Positions 29,801 to 41,206 of a stretch of DNA of 64,000 nucleotides are shown one piece after another; the first letter of the stretch is position 1, and each line of letters starts with the position of its first letter. Below the pieces are notes generated by a model. The model saw nothing but the letters and a program-made list of their open reading frames with translations, was not told the origin of the DNA and searched no databases. Location: assembly GCF_026262505.1 (NCBI RefSeq), contig NC_067208.1, positions 7,821,962 through 7,885,961 of the forward strand. Reading direction: 5' to 3'. Source of the DNA: Trichomonas vaginalis G3 (Eukaryota; Parabasalia; Trichomonadida; Trichomonadidae). A program made the translations under genes and the position numbers.

Positions 29801-32800
29801 TTCCGTTATTATACCCCTATTCGTACACTACCCTGTCAGCGACAATAACACGAAGCATTCATCTCTGTAAATATATTAGTCCTACAACGTGTCATGAAGT
29901 CTTCCCCCAGGTAAACTTCGCGCTCCCCTAGGTAAGGGGGGGAAGGCTGAGTGGAGTTAGGGAGTTCCCCGAAGCCGCGGAGGGTATTCACGCCTCAAAA
30001 GAAGAGAACCAAACGTTTAACCCATACAGACCTCCAGAAATTGTTCTAAAAAAAAACTACCTTATTTCTCTTACCAAGTAGTCCCAGTAACTTACTGCCT
30101 TACCACTCTCTCTCCCCAGGCCGTAAACTTTCGCCTCTTTTATCTACCTTTTCATACATTCTTACTCCTCGTATTTTTCTATTCTCGTTCTTTCTATCCT
30201 TCTCTGGTAAGAGAATGTCTCAAATTCTTCTCAGACCATATCTATGTAAAAAGTTCTTTTTGTATCCTATTTACATTCTATACAGCTCTTCGTCGACTCC
30301 TTGCCTTTTTTCTAATTTCTAACTATCACATGCAAGACAGCACTACTAGTAGTTCTTCCTTGCCCACAATAATATCCTCAAATCAACCTATTTGTTTAGA
30401 CTATACGACTCTTTTTCCTAATCTCTCCGTTTCCTCTCCTGTTCAAATCCCAAAGACTATCTACAACGAATTTGCATACGTGCTCTCTGGCTCTCTTTGC
30501 TCATATATCTTAATCGTTCTCCGTTGATCATATTCCCCAGAAACCAGATTTCAGTAGAATCAATTTCACCTTTCTTGTTTACATTACTTTGTAAAGTTTT
30601 ATGGTTCTACAATGTTTTGCCTGTCCGAAAAGCTAGCTGCTCTCGAATTATACATTTAGCCGAACATCGCTAGAACATTTTACCCTAAAACAGATTACTA
30701 AAATATTTTTAATTTTTCCCAAAAATCAGTTAGAAAAAAGTCTTGCTAGACCATTGACCCAAGATAATCTCTGAGTAAATGCTAGTCTTAAAAAACGAAG
30801 CACTTCACAAGAGGAAGTAGAAAAAGCCAAGAAATTATAAGGCCTCAAACCACCTCCGGATACTAACAAGTTGAAACAATCACGGTTTTCTCTTAATTAG
30901 TATTCTTTTCATACTTCAATGCGGTTTTCATACATTTTGCAGTCTCCCTACCCAATTTTCGTCACTATCGGAAGTAATCTGGGATTATGCGGAACACTCC
31001 ATCTCTCACTCCAACTATTAACAGAGGTCTATTGCACCCACCTGGGTCGGGTAAGACTCTTCATATCTTTAAAATGGCTGCACAACAACAAGAACATAGA
31101 TGAGAAGAACCCATTTTATGAGTTATTGTTATTTGTAGTACTTCTGGTCCAATTTGACCAAACCGTCCAATTCGTTCAAGAATAAAAAGTCTAAGTTAGT
31201 ATGTAATGACGTAAACTGAATTTGATATTGGATTAAAAAGACCCAAAAGAGTTTTGAAGTATAATGCTATAAATGAGTATATATAAATTCTCTTTAAAGA
31301 AACACTAATGAGAGAAATGCGCAAGAATATTAAACAAACACCCACTTCTCAGAAACCAGAAGAGGTAATATGAATACATTTCGAAGAATAATGCAATCTT
31401 TACGATCTGATACACCATCCCCTCATAGATGTCTTCTTATCTTAGATGATTTCGCCTCTCATCCTTTGTTAAAGAACAGGAGAACAAGATATGTGTCGAA
31501 TCTTAAGAAGCTCAGACACTTTAACATCTCAGTTGTCATTTGTGTACAGACAGCAAAGAGTTTAAGTAAGGATGTTTAAAAATAATACTTACTGGACATA
31601 ATACTTTTCCCCAGTCGAAAGACGATTCATGGAACTTATGAAAGAGTCCATGGCAGGTAATTTGACAGGACACCAATGAAAAAATAAAATGATATTTATT
31701 TTAAATATATAAGTCCTTATATAAAATATAAATATTTTATCGTTTTTATTTTCTTGTTTTAGAAATGTTTTTATTGAAAAATCAAAAAACTAACTCCAAA
31801 ATAAAATTTTGATTTAAAGAACACTATGATGACACCAGGCAAATCTTCCAAGACACCTATCGTCGGGAATCTAACAACTCTATCAGCAGACAAATAATTG
31901 ATTGAGAGTGATATAAAAATTGAATTTAATTCAATGATCAAAACCGACCCATTTGTATCTCAAAAATATAATTTTTTCTATGTCAGAGTTTTGATCCCTT
32001 TAGGAATCTTACATATACAGCCTTAATTTTCAAAATTTAATAATTATGCTCAATGATGTAAAACCGATTCAGAAATTAATATTAGAGTGTCAGAGTATGT
32101 TTATTTGCGATCTTTTCTCATTACTAGTAAGTTGTTCATTCTTGTAGCCCTAGAAATTTATTCTATAATCCAGAATTTTGTTTATTCGGATATGAAACTC
32201 CGGATTGGACACCGGCATCATTCTTTAAAGTTAAGCGCAAAATTGATGTGCCTCTAGAAAAAAATTGGCCAGTATTACGATATATAAATGAAAACAAGAA
32301 GATCCTACGCAATACCATTTCTCAATATAGAAAACGAAAGAAACACACGACTACAACTTTTATTACAAGACACTTCAGACTACACACTATAGACTTGAAA
32401 GAGCATATGTTAGCTTTAATGGTGCTGTAGGTCTTGATGAAAACACCATTTTCCAACCAAACAGATTTTGAAAGGAACGCTACAAATGCAAGTGTTTGTA
32501 GGCCATTACCGCGAGGTTATTGTTACAGGATTTATGGGCAACATATAATTTTGGCCATTCATTTGAAGATTTTTTCACTCCACTATTTTTAATTCCTGAA
32601 GAAAATTAGAAGGAGATCACATATTATTGTATTCTCAATGCCATTTTCTCTATAATAACCCTGGATCTTCTAGGCTTTTTTACCAGATCGAAGAAATATT
32701 TACCAAAAAATAAATGAATATATTTCGGCTGATATACTCCATTGTTTGCAAATAGAACCTTTTACATCAGTCAATGGGGGCCAAACACTTACAGATTTAA

Positions 32801-32915
32801 ACGTTCTTGCATGAAAAATTCGAATTAGATAAAATTACACCATCTGAATACTGCTTTACAAACAGGCCTAAAGGCAAGAGAAGCATTTCATACATCTTAT
32901 GAAAAATTCAGCAAA
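26817..32915. other. Noisy block: probable unpolished single-read sequence
   Basis: Compared with the clean units, this 6.1-kb stretch carries small insertions, losses and substitutions every 10-20 bases in coding and non-coding DNA alike, and is net longer by about 750 bp. Traces can be followed of the penton-like gene (about 27110-27945), the helicase (about 27980-29405), the 150-aa gene (about 30180-30700), the ATPase (about 30720-31680) and the GT61 5' part. Between about 28600 and 30900 similarity nearly vanishes, and a GC-rich patch at about 29900-29990 matches nothing else here. At about 32915 identity returns at once. This is the signature of uncorrected long-read sequence bridging two contigs, not of natural decay. 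Confidence 0.8.
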
Positions 32916-33267
32916 AGCAAAGTTCCCAACAATTGATTGGAAATTTATTCCAGATAATCATACAAATCTTATTGAATGCGCCAGGGATTTCAAAAAGATT
33001 AAGTTTCTTTTCTCTCCTGTAGGTTCAAACATTTGTAAATGCATTTTTATGGCCGACAATACTGTTGTTATATGCGTTACAGCGAATTTCCCTGAAAATT
33101 CTCTGGCAGGTTTCTGTTTAAGTTGTAAATTATTTGAGTTACAATATGATTCAATCTCTGCTCATCATTTAGAATATGGTTCACCAATTAATGTGAACGA
33201 TGCATTATTCCATATAGAAAAATGTTTGAAAGTATTAGAAACTGGAAATTGGAACGTATATAAATAA
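32097..33267 (+). pseudogene. GT61-like glycosyltransferase, third copy, frameshifted
   Basis: The start, with its hydrophobic segment, is present, but the first two thirds (to about 32910) carries several single-base gains and losses that shift the frame. Examples are the runs corresponding to the ETIEDPTQ and RKPKETHD regions, and the lost stretch before NSAKAKFPTIDWKF. The last 120 codons (from about 32911) are identical to the intact copies. Because the damage stops exactly where the noisy block ends, I think this is poor sequence rather than a true pseudogene. Confidence 0.65.
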
Positions 33268-33896
33268 TAAGAATATTAAAATTAATTTTGAAAATAATCT
33301 ATTTAAAGTCGATTTATATTCAATTTTTTGAATAAATTCAAAATCGACTCGTAATCCAATAGTTGACAATTTGTAATATCTTTAAAATAGACGCATTATT
33401 CATATGGCGCAATGAAATAAAAAAATCAAAATGTGTAAAGCATATTTTGAATATACTTACTATGCAATTTCATACCAGTCTCTATTAAGTTATCGATATT
33501 ACAATAAATAAGAAAATGATTGTTGAAGTTCTGTGTAGCTGTCAATGTTACATTTGATAAAAAAAATTAAAACATAAATTGAGTATAGCAAGCATTAATC
33601 CATTACTTCTAACTTTTTTAACAATTTGATGAAGTTTTAAGAACGACGATATATCTTGTTTGGCCAATTGTACAATTGCTACTTAATTCTGATTAAATTA
33701 TAAAACATAATCTACATACAAAAATATAGTAATGCAATAATCTCGGGAACATGGCTCTCAATTTTGAATAGTTTACGAATTTCTCAAATAAAATTGAGGG
33801 GATTATGTTCCCGAGATTTTTGCAAAAACAGTTTTTTAAAAAGTTCTATAAATTCTTTTACAAAACAATATAACAATATGTATATCTTCAATATTT
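33268..33896. other. Host DNA 3' of third GT61 copy
   Basis: Clean duplicate of 5616-6244, with the stem-loop (33307-33349) and the long inverted repeat (33739-33818). No gene seen. Confidence 0.6.
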
Positions 33897-33983
33897 AGGT
33901 CAGGTAAGTGGGGCTTCCAGGCGCGTTGCGCCCTCTAGCCCCGAAGATGTTTAGTATAAATGAAGTTTTTATTCGGAAAATTG

Positions 33984-34883
33984 TTAGTCTTCTGGTGTGA
34001 ATTCGGAGGACTCTTCTTGGATAGAGTCTTGTATTTCCTCCTCTTCTTCCTCCTCCATTGCTTCTGGGAAGAAGCCTTCTTCTGGGTCGAAAACATTATA
34101 TAATGTGTAATTGAATGACACATTATATCTTTCTTTGAGTTCGCTCCTGACAAAGAACTTAGTTCCAGGAATACAGAAGACTTCTGTGCGTTGGAAAAGC
34201 TGATGTCCTGGAACGAATTTGGCAATTAGAGACTTCTTTTTTCCGAATTGTTCAGGAGTTTTCATGACGACAGTAACAACATCTCCATCTGCGAGGTCTT
34301 GTTGTTGTTCGGAAAGGTAAAGAGCAATGATATGAATGGTTGCTGCGTTGAATTCGAGAAAGTCGAATTCAAATTGTGTTGTCGTATAATATTCAAACCA
34401 TTTTGTACGGTTGTCTCCGAACTCGTCAACGTATTCATCTTCGTCATATCCGTAACTAAAGACTTGGAATTCGGCAATTCTCTTGTCGAATGACCGTTGG
34501 ATGTAACGAGGAAGATTTTGACGAACTTGGTATAAAGTTCTCAACATTATAAGCTTAGTAAATGTTGGAAAATACTGAACTAAGACATCGCTAAGCTCAA
34601 TTGGACTTGGAATTGTCTTAGTAAGTTCAATTGAACTAGTAATTGCTTTGTTCAGAACTTCACAGAACTGAGTATTGTATGTAGCGTCTGGTTGTGTGTT
34701 TTCTTCGGCGTCTTTGAGATATTTAGAGCAAATTTGTTGAAGAATTTCTCTTAATTCGCTGTTAGACTTTTTGGTGGTTATTCTAACCGCTGTGCCAGTT
34801 CTTGGAGGTTGTGGAGCTTTGGCTTTGGTTAGCGGTTGAGAATTGTTAATGTTTGAATTGTGGTTAACAGCGTTGGCTTCCAT
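33984..34883 (-). CDS. 299-aa acidic-tailed Maverick protein, third copy
   Basis: Product identical to that at 6332-7231. Function unknown. Confidence 0.6.
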   Translation of the reverse strand: MEANAVNHNSNINNSQPLTKAKAPQPPRTGTAVRITTKKSNSELREILQQICSKYLKDAEENTQPDATYNTQFCEVLNKAITSSIELTKTIPSPIELSDVLVQYFPTFTKLIMLRTLYQVRQNLPRYIQRSFDKRIAEFQVFSYGYDEDEYVDEFGDNRTKWFEYYTTTQFEFDFLEFNAATIHIIALYLSEQQQDLADGDVVTVVMKTPEQFGKKKSLIAKFVPGHQLFQRTEVFCIPGTKFFVRSELKERYNVSFNYTLYNVFDPEEGFFPEAMEEEEEEEIQDSIQEESSEFTPED

Positions 34884-34921
34884 TAGATAAAAATGAACTG
34901 ACCAAAAAAGACAGATATTTA

Positions 34922-35111
34922 AATATTTGAGATAAACCGTTTTCGTCAACGGTAACCCCCTCTATTTTTTTATTTTATTTAATAGTTACCGTTAGAAAAA
35001 CGGTTTATCTCAAATATTGAATGAACTATAAACGTTTTTTGTTTTCTATATATACTTTTTTGTCCAACGGTAAAACTTTTTACACAACGGTTTTTGAGAG
35101 TCGTCGCCGTT
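34922..35111. promoter_or_regulatory. AACGGT-word array, third copy
   Basis: Same as 7270-7459, unchanged, including the 34-bp inverted repeat. Confidence 0.6.
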
Positions 35112-35355
35112 GACTTTTTTGTAGAGCACTCAAAATAGTATAACTTTGTCCGGACAAGTAAGGGTCTATCGTCGCTACAGGAAAAGTTACAGGCATTCCA
35201 AGGAAGTATACTTTGAGAAGCCTTTTCTCCATTATAGAATGAGATAGGACGGTTATTTTACAAAACTGACAACACTTTGACCGAGTAGTTTTTTGTGCTG
35301 AACAAAAAGTGTCATATAAACATCTGTCAAAAACCGCTTTTTAACTTCACTTAAA

Positions 35356-38300
35356 ATGCCACGTAAGCTACGTAAGAATATACGTAAGAGGAAGGGAGCA
35401 TTGAAACATCCAATAGTAAAACTGACACCACAACAACAGTTGCAACAACAAATGATGAATGACCCCACTATGTTGCAACAAATGTCAAGCAACCCTATGC
35501 TTTTAAACCGAGTTATTGGTGCACAGAGTGGAGGTTTAAGAGCGGCACTTTTAGCGAAAATGGCAGGCTATGGTGGAGCTGCAGACGGAACAGCTTATAA
35601 CCCTCAAAGTCAAATGAATTTGAGTTCACTCAAAAATCAAATAACAGATGTCAAAAAGTCAAACATAGACATACAGAAACAAATAAGTGAAAACGAAAAG
35701 AAACTAGAATATGACAGACAGACAAAGAAACTAAATGAGTTAAACGTAGAGAAAAAGAAGAAAAATGAAAGAACTAAGTACAGAGGAATATGCGAAAAAA
35801 GTGTCAGAAAAAGCAGCAGAAGTAGCAAAAATGGAACAAGATGTTATAAATTTGAAAAACCATACTACTCAATATAAAGTACTGAAAGATGAAGAGATAA
35901 AACAAAAAGCCATGAAGACATATATGGATAGCGATGAGTATAAAAAAGAAGTTGAAGCAAATGTAAAGGCAGAAAAACTTTTACAGTTGCAAAACCAAAC
36001 CGTACAGTATGAAAACTTAGCACAAGAAAGTAAAAATAACGACGCAGCCATGCAAAAGGCAATGAAAAGCGCAGAATATATAAAAGCTAATAATGACTGG
36101 TTAGATGCCCAAGCCAACGCTAAAGCAGCCCAACTTATAGGGTCAATAAGGACAAAAATACAAGCGGATGAAGACAGTTCAAATGAAGCTTTAATGAATG
36201 CTGACTTTAAGAATGCCTTCGAAGCTCTTCATAGTAAGGTGAAACTAGTGAACGACTTCTCATCTGGAAAGAAACTGAAGTCTGAAGGTTTCGACAAAGA
36301 GTTAAGAGAAGTAGCACAAAATATGACGAAAATAACAGATGCAGCAACGAGACAGGCAGTTCAAAGTGCCTATGACGCCGTTAGAGCAACTGTTGTGGAA
36401 AGTCAAGAAAAAGAGTTACAACAGACCAAAACAGACCTAGTAAATGCTTTCTTAAAAACGAAAAGTCAGGTAGGACATTATGCTGCAGATGGAACATATG
36501 TGCCAGCTGGTGGAACTTATATACCACCAAACCCTCCAAGAGAAGCACCTGCACCAGGACTACCTAAAACATTTACATCGTCACATGGACACAGACACAG
36601 GCATGCACCAAAACCAACACAACAACCAACAGTTCAAAATCCAGCACCACAACAACAACCAAAACCAACAGTTCAAAACCCTGCACAACAACCAACAGTT
36701 CAAAATCCAGCACCTGCACCACAACCAAAACCAGCACAACAACCACCTCCACAACCAGCACAGCAACACCAACAGTTCAAACCCTGCACAACAGAGCAAG
36801 GACATAAAAGAAGTAGAGAAAAAGGAAACCAAGAATTCTTAAAAATGCTTAAGGAAGATTATGGTTACCCAGATACTCTTGACTTTAGTGACAGATATAA
36901 AGAAGCTATTAGAAAGTTCAAGGAAGGAAATACTGACCCGAACCTATTTAGCTTTATGGTTGAGCATCAAATCGGATATAATCTCAAACCTGGAAAATAC
37001 AAGCTCGCTAAGGGATATGATTTAATAGCATATCATCCAAATGACATGAATGAATTTACTCCGAGATATTTGATGTCAGAGCTAAATGATAATTCAACTC
37101 TCTTCATGAAACGCGTAAAAAATAGAGACGGAACGAAAGAAGAAAGGTTTATGAGTCCGGATGACTTAGATAGGGAACTTGTTAAAAACGGTCTCGGAAT
37201 ATATGAAATGCCAGCAGATGAGGTACAAGAAACTCCACAGGAAGAAGTTCAGATACAACCAGACATGGAAGAAATAGTTCAGCAACAACAGCTAGAAGAG
37301 CCTGAAGGAAACGAACAAGTCCCTCCTTTGGAAACTAACTTCACAGAACTAGATGAAGATTTGGAACAGCCGAAAAATCTTGACCCTCAACAAGAGTATG
37401 AGGTGAATATGGAATCTTTCCAAGAGTCTAAGAAAAATTCGGCTGACATAGTAGAAGAATATCGAAAAATGTTCACCGACATACAAAAGACTCCAACATC
37501 AGATGAAAATATTCAGCATAGAATGGAAGTACTGAAAGAAAATGTACGCAAATACAATAATCCTTTTTACTTACGACCATATAACGTTCAATCTTTGGCT
37601 GAACTCGGTGAAAATAAAAGGTTAAATTTCAACAAAACATATAGAAATGAAACATTGTTTAAAGTTCATTCAGAACCTAACCAATATGGAAACAAACCTA
37701 CTTTTGTTTCTGCAGACTATGGAACTACAATGAAATGGGGTCATAAAGCTAATCCGGATAGGTGGTTCATAAACTTACAACCTCAATTCCAAGAAGTTGT
37801 AGACGCAATGGAAGTGAATGGTGAACCAGATATAACGGGTATTTTCAGCGCGGCTTTAATGCCATTGAAAGATATGAAAGATGCAGATATTTTGGACCAG
37901 TATGAAATGAACATGGCTGAGGGAAATATAACACCTGACGTTCTAGAACATTTATCTCAAAGAACTACACAGAACCATAGAGATGGTATATTTGGTGAAG
38001 AGTTTAGAAAGAAAGTTAGGGAGAGAGAAGGAAGAGAACCTATTGTACATGACCTTGCAAACGAAAGTTTGCAAAATGTCATAAAAACTTACTTTGCAGA
38101 CAATGAAATGAGAAGGGATGAATATTTAAGAAAACTCAAATGGACAGTACCAAATGAAATGTTAGTATTGAAAAACATGTTCCATGACAAAATAAAACCA
38201 ACTACAGAAATAAATGACGCAAGACTGAAACGTTGGGTAAAAGCTTTCCCATTCACAAAAGATATTATTGGTTACATGGAAAGAAAACCAGAATGGCTAC

Positions 38301-38731
38301 AAAAACATATATTTGGAAACGAGCTTATTCCATATGGACAAGCTCTGTTTGAAGAGCTTGAACCGGAAACTCAGGAAAGAGTCATGCAAACAATAAGCGA
38401 AGACTCAAATACAAACTATGACAAAATCTTTCTAGGATATAGGTTACCTGAGATGGGCGACCAGAGCCCAAAGGCAAAAAGGACATGGGAAATTTACAAC
38501 ATACTAGGTGAACATGAGGCAAAGATGCTACAACTTGAAGCAGAGGGCAAGTTACCAAAAGCGACACCAAAGAAGAAGAGAATAGTAGAACAAAGTGAAA
38601 GTAGTGAAGAAGTAACTTCATCTAGTGAAAGTAGTGGCAATGAAGGAAAAAGAAGAGTTAAAGATTCAGTTAAAAACTCAGTCAGGAAGAAAGTAAAGCT
38701 TGGTCCGAGTGGGTTCTATTATGACATATAA
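35356..38731 (+). pseudogene. Large coiled-coil protein, third copy, broken
   Basis: Same gene as 7704-10964, read in more than one frame with about one break in the coiled coil, and with a shortened Pro/Gln linker. Here the main frame continues through the basic/Ser-rich tail to GPSGFYYDI, unlike in the other copies, which suggests that this tail belongs to the protein family. Confidence 0.65.
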
Positions 38732-38763
38732 ATCCAACTATTCTATATTTTTACCCATATGAA

Positions 38764-39777
38764 ATGTACGCCGCTCAGAATATAACGCCAACAGTTTTGG
38801 ATGCCATGAACGGAAATGTTTCCGAATGGTATAACGAATGCGATAATGCCATTAGAAGGTCAGAAATAGTTCCTGGAACTTACGAATATACAACTGCTGT
38901 TTCTTATGGAAACGTAGGTGAGTTTGGAGAAGGTTCTTCAACAACAGTAGATATTGCTTGCGACAGGTTTCATATTATTTCTATTGACAACTCATTCTTA
39001 TACGTGGAACAAGACATTGAAATAAAACCTTCTTCCAAGTTGTCTGACAAGAAAGGTTGCAATGGAATTTTCTATGTCGGATACCAATATGCTCCAGAAG
39101 TTTTCATGGGATATAAGATATATTCTAACTCTGACTTAGTTCAAACAGTAACATGGGCAAACTATGAATGGTTCGCTTTGAGAAACTCAGTACAACCACA
39201 AGCTAGAGAACAAACAGACCAGTATGCAACTATTGAGAAAATAAGAAGACTTGACCCTAACGTTCCAGGAGTTTATGTTAACCTTTCTGGTTCAGATGGA
39301 ACTGCTGCCACTAAAGTAAAACTGAAACTTAGAGTTCCTTTGTCATCTTTCCTCATCTTCAGGTTTTTAAGATACTTGCCAAACTGGGCAGGAAAAATTT
39401 CTATCGAACTTACTCCAAGCAAAAATAACTTAGTCATTGCACCAACACAAGACCCATTCACTATTACAGACGTAAAGAGAACAAATCAAACGTCATTCGT
39501 CGAATTTTGCAAAGACAAAGTTGACTTAGACTTTGGTTTCTCAAACTTCAACAATGAAGTAAACTATTATTTCAATGCTGCTGGAACTGCTTGGGACCCA
39601 GTTAAGTTCACATGCGAAAAATTTGAATGCAAGAGAATAGAAAGCAGACTTGCAGTCTATATGTTGGACCCAGATATTTCAAATGCTTTAGCTGCCAAAT
39701 ATATTGCAGTTCCACTTATGTTCCCTATACACCAAATATCTGTCAAAGACTTTGCAGGTGAAGTTGGAAACCAAGTT
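38764..39777 (+). pseudogene. Major capsid protein, third copy, interrupted by element B
   Basis: The first 338 codons match 11130 onward (with one Gly to Arg difference near residue 241), then the sequence passes at GEVGNQ into the left terminus of element B. The missing third of the gene does not reappear on the far side of element B. Confidence 0.85.
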
Positions 39778-39958
39778 AGTTAGTATACATATCAAGGGTA
39801 CGGAGGCACTGCGCGCCTCCTTACCCATGATATGTGAATTTGACACTTTACGAAACCGTTAACGTATATTTTACAACACAAACGACAACACTAACTTAAC
39901 CTTAAATATTTACAAAGCCACCAACCACTTCACCTCACTAATGTAAAAAATAAACGTT
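39778..39958. repeat. Left TIR of element B
   Basis: It begins AGTTAGTATACATATC, contains a GC-rich hairpin (GAGGCACTGCGCGCCTC at about 39804-39820), and then aligns with the reverse complement of the right end through shared blocks such as ACACTTTACGAAACCG and TAACGTATATTTTACAACAC. Identity to the other end is partial, with small gaps, so the two TIRs have diverged. Confidence 0.85.
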
Positions 39959-39959
39959 C

Positions 39960-40280
39960 TCACTTACAAAAGTATTGCAACTCCTCCCATTGCTGTGCTT
40001 CATATAACAGCTCATAATCTTCTGACTCACTTTCTTCTTCATATAGGTCAAAATCACTGTCATAGTTTATACCTGTAAGTTTTGACAAAGCTAATGAAAC
40101 ACGCTTACCGTTTGTATCATATGCTTGTATAAACTTTCCATTATGCTTGTAGTCATAAATGCTTAAACTAACTTTACCCCTTCTCCCTCGTATCTGATAG
40201 AATGTATTTTCACGAGGAACGAAGAACAAATTCTTGAACTCATGACCGTTGTAGTTTGTTATCTCAATAGTTTTCGTCAT
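39960..40280 (-). CDS. Unknown Maverick protein (106 aa)
   Basis: Intact frame starting MTKTIEITNYNGHEFKNLFF. The first 75 residues are a compact beta-rich domain (YQIRGRRGKVSLSIYDYKH), followed by an acidic stretch (YEEESESEDYE). It lies between the left TIR and the subterminal inverted repeat. An outermost gene next to a regulatory repeat would suit a regulator, but nothing more supports that. Confidence 0.5.
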   Translation of the reverse strand: MTKTIEITNYNGHEFKNLFFVPRENTFYQIRGRRGKVSLSIYDYKHNGKFIQAYDTNGKRVSLALSKLTGINYDSDFDLYEEESESEDYELLYEAQQWEELQYFCK

Positions 40281-40317
40281 TTATATAAAAATAAAATAAA
40301 AAATAAACTTAAAAATT

Positions 40318-40431
40318 AATGATATCACCACCCTCACACATATGAAAACATAGCACAAAAATAAATTTAGGTGAAGTGGTGAGATCTCACCTGTTTTTTC
40401 ACCTCTTTTTTCACCCTGTTGAATTCAATGC
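40318..40431. repeat. Subterminal inverted repeat, left arm, with TCACC words
   Basis: About 114 bp, nearly identical to the reverse complement of 60205-60320. It has a palindromic core GGTGAGATCTCACC at 40378-40391, and TTCACC words follow at exact 12-bp spacing within a T-rich spacer. The arms are separated by 19.8 kb and lie inside the TIRs. It is probably a binding array for an element-encoded protein used at both ends, for example in replication, end recognition or transcription of the end genes. Confidence 0.7.
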
Positions 40432-40432
40432 T

Positions 40433-40678
40433 TTATAACTCTCTTCCTTTCTCCAACTCTTCTAACTTCTTCTTAAGTTCAGCAATGTTGTCCTCATGAA
40501 GTTTAATCTTCCTTAATATACCTTCTCTATCTAATGGTTGCTTTATCTTTCTAAACTGAACTCTACCATCCTTCATAGTATGAATGTAAAAACCTTCTGG
40601 AATAGTTCCTGATTTAATGTATTCTACCAAAAACTTTTGTTTCATTGCTTCAGTGACTTTATTTGTCATTTCAATCAA
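40433..40678 (-). CDS. Small coiled-coil Maverick protein (81 aa)
   Basis: Intact frame. A short N-terminal domain has the block KDGRVQFRKIKQPL (about residues 33-46), followed by a C-terminal coiled coil (LHEDNIAELKKKLEELEKG). A related block, KDGKIYVRKRKVPL, occurs in the 144-aa gene at 42809-43243, so the two share a small domain. The first Met is preceded by two further residues, giving MIEMTNKVTE. Either Met could be used. Function unknown. Confidence 0.5.
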   Translation of the reverse strand: MIEMTNKVTEAMKQKFLVEYIKSGTIPEGFYIHTMKDGRVQFRKIKQPLDREGILRKIKLHEDNIAELKKKLEELEKGREL

Positions 40679-40717
40679 ATAAAAATTTTAATATTAAATA
40701 AAAATAACGTTATTTTT

Positions 40718-41176
40718 TCAGTAAGGAAACGCAGGAGTTTTACGATTTATTTGAGGAGTAGGTTCTGGTTTAAATGTTGGAGTCGGTTTAGGAGTTGACT
40801 TTTGAACAGGAGTTTGTACTTCCATAGGTTCAGGAGTCATTGAAGGTTTTGCTTGTGAAGGCGTTGGTTTTGGCGAAGGTGTTGGAGTTTGTTTAACTTC
40901 AGCTACTTCAGTATTATTTACAACATTTGCTTTATTTCTTTTCAACATCATAACTGCTCCTGCTGTAGCTAGCAAACCTAGTGGGAGACCATATCTTATA
41001 TAAGGACTTGACCAAATGCTATTTTTGTCAGGAGCTGGTGGAACACCTAACCTTGGTGAGACTGCTCTTTGCCATTGTGCAGCTCGTAAGAAATATTCAA
41101 TAGGTGCTCCATAATCGTTTGGTAAAGTTTGTTTCATAGATGGTGAAGGTTCACGAGAGCTTGATGAAGAACTCAT
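40718..41176 (-). CDS. Membrane-anchored Pro/Thr-rich Maverick protein (152 aa)
   Basis: A Ser-rich start (MSSSSSSREPSPSMKQ), one transmembrane segment, IRYGLPLGLLATAGAVMMLK (about residues 60-79), and a long Pro/Thr/Lys-rich tail (TPTPSPKPTPSQAKP). The layout resembles small membrane proteins of viruses with internal lipid or of extracellular coats. It follows the capsid locus on the same strand, 30 bp downstream, so a virion role is plausible. Not recognised as a named family. Confidence 0.55.
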   Translation of the reverse strand: MSSSSSSREPSPSMKQTLPNDYGAPIEYFLRAAQWQRAVSPRLGVPPAPDKNSIWSSPYIRYGLPLGLLATAGAVMMLKRNKANVVNNTEVAEVKQTPTPSPKPTPSQAKPSMTPEPMEVQTPVQKSTPKPTPTFKPEPTPQINRKTPAFPY

Positions 41177-41206
41177 TTATAAGCTTTAAAAATAAACGTT
41201 CATCCT

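Larger units (their letters stand above)
19694..31680 (+). mobile_element. Maverick/Polinton family 1, second full unit, partly unreadable
   Basis: It begins with the same terminus as the first unit and keeps the same gene order. The first 7.1 kb (to about 26816) is clean. The rest, which should hold the CCG-motif, penton-like, helicase, 150-aa and ATPase genes, is filled with dispersed small changes and gains about 750 bp relative to the clean unit. Numerous breaks therefore appear, but they look technical rather than evolutionary. Confidence 0.75.
33897..39777 (+). mobile_element. Maverick/Polinton family 1, last unit, cut by element B
   Basis: It begins with the same terminus and holds the 299-aa gene, the 1086-aa locus and two thirds of the capsid gene. 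It ends abruptly at the left TIR of element B. Compared with the other units it has a few substitutions and a shorter Pro/Gln linker, so it is slightly older or independently derived. About two breaks plus the truncation. Confidence 0.8.

Noticed and set aside
30330-30527. 65-codon Ser-rich frame with a hydrophobic end
   Set aside because: Lies in the worst part of the noisy block. No counterpart in the other units.
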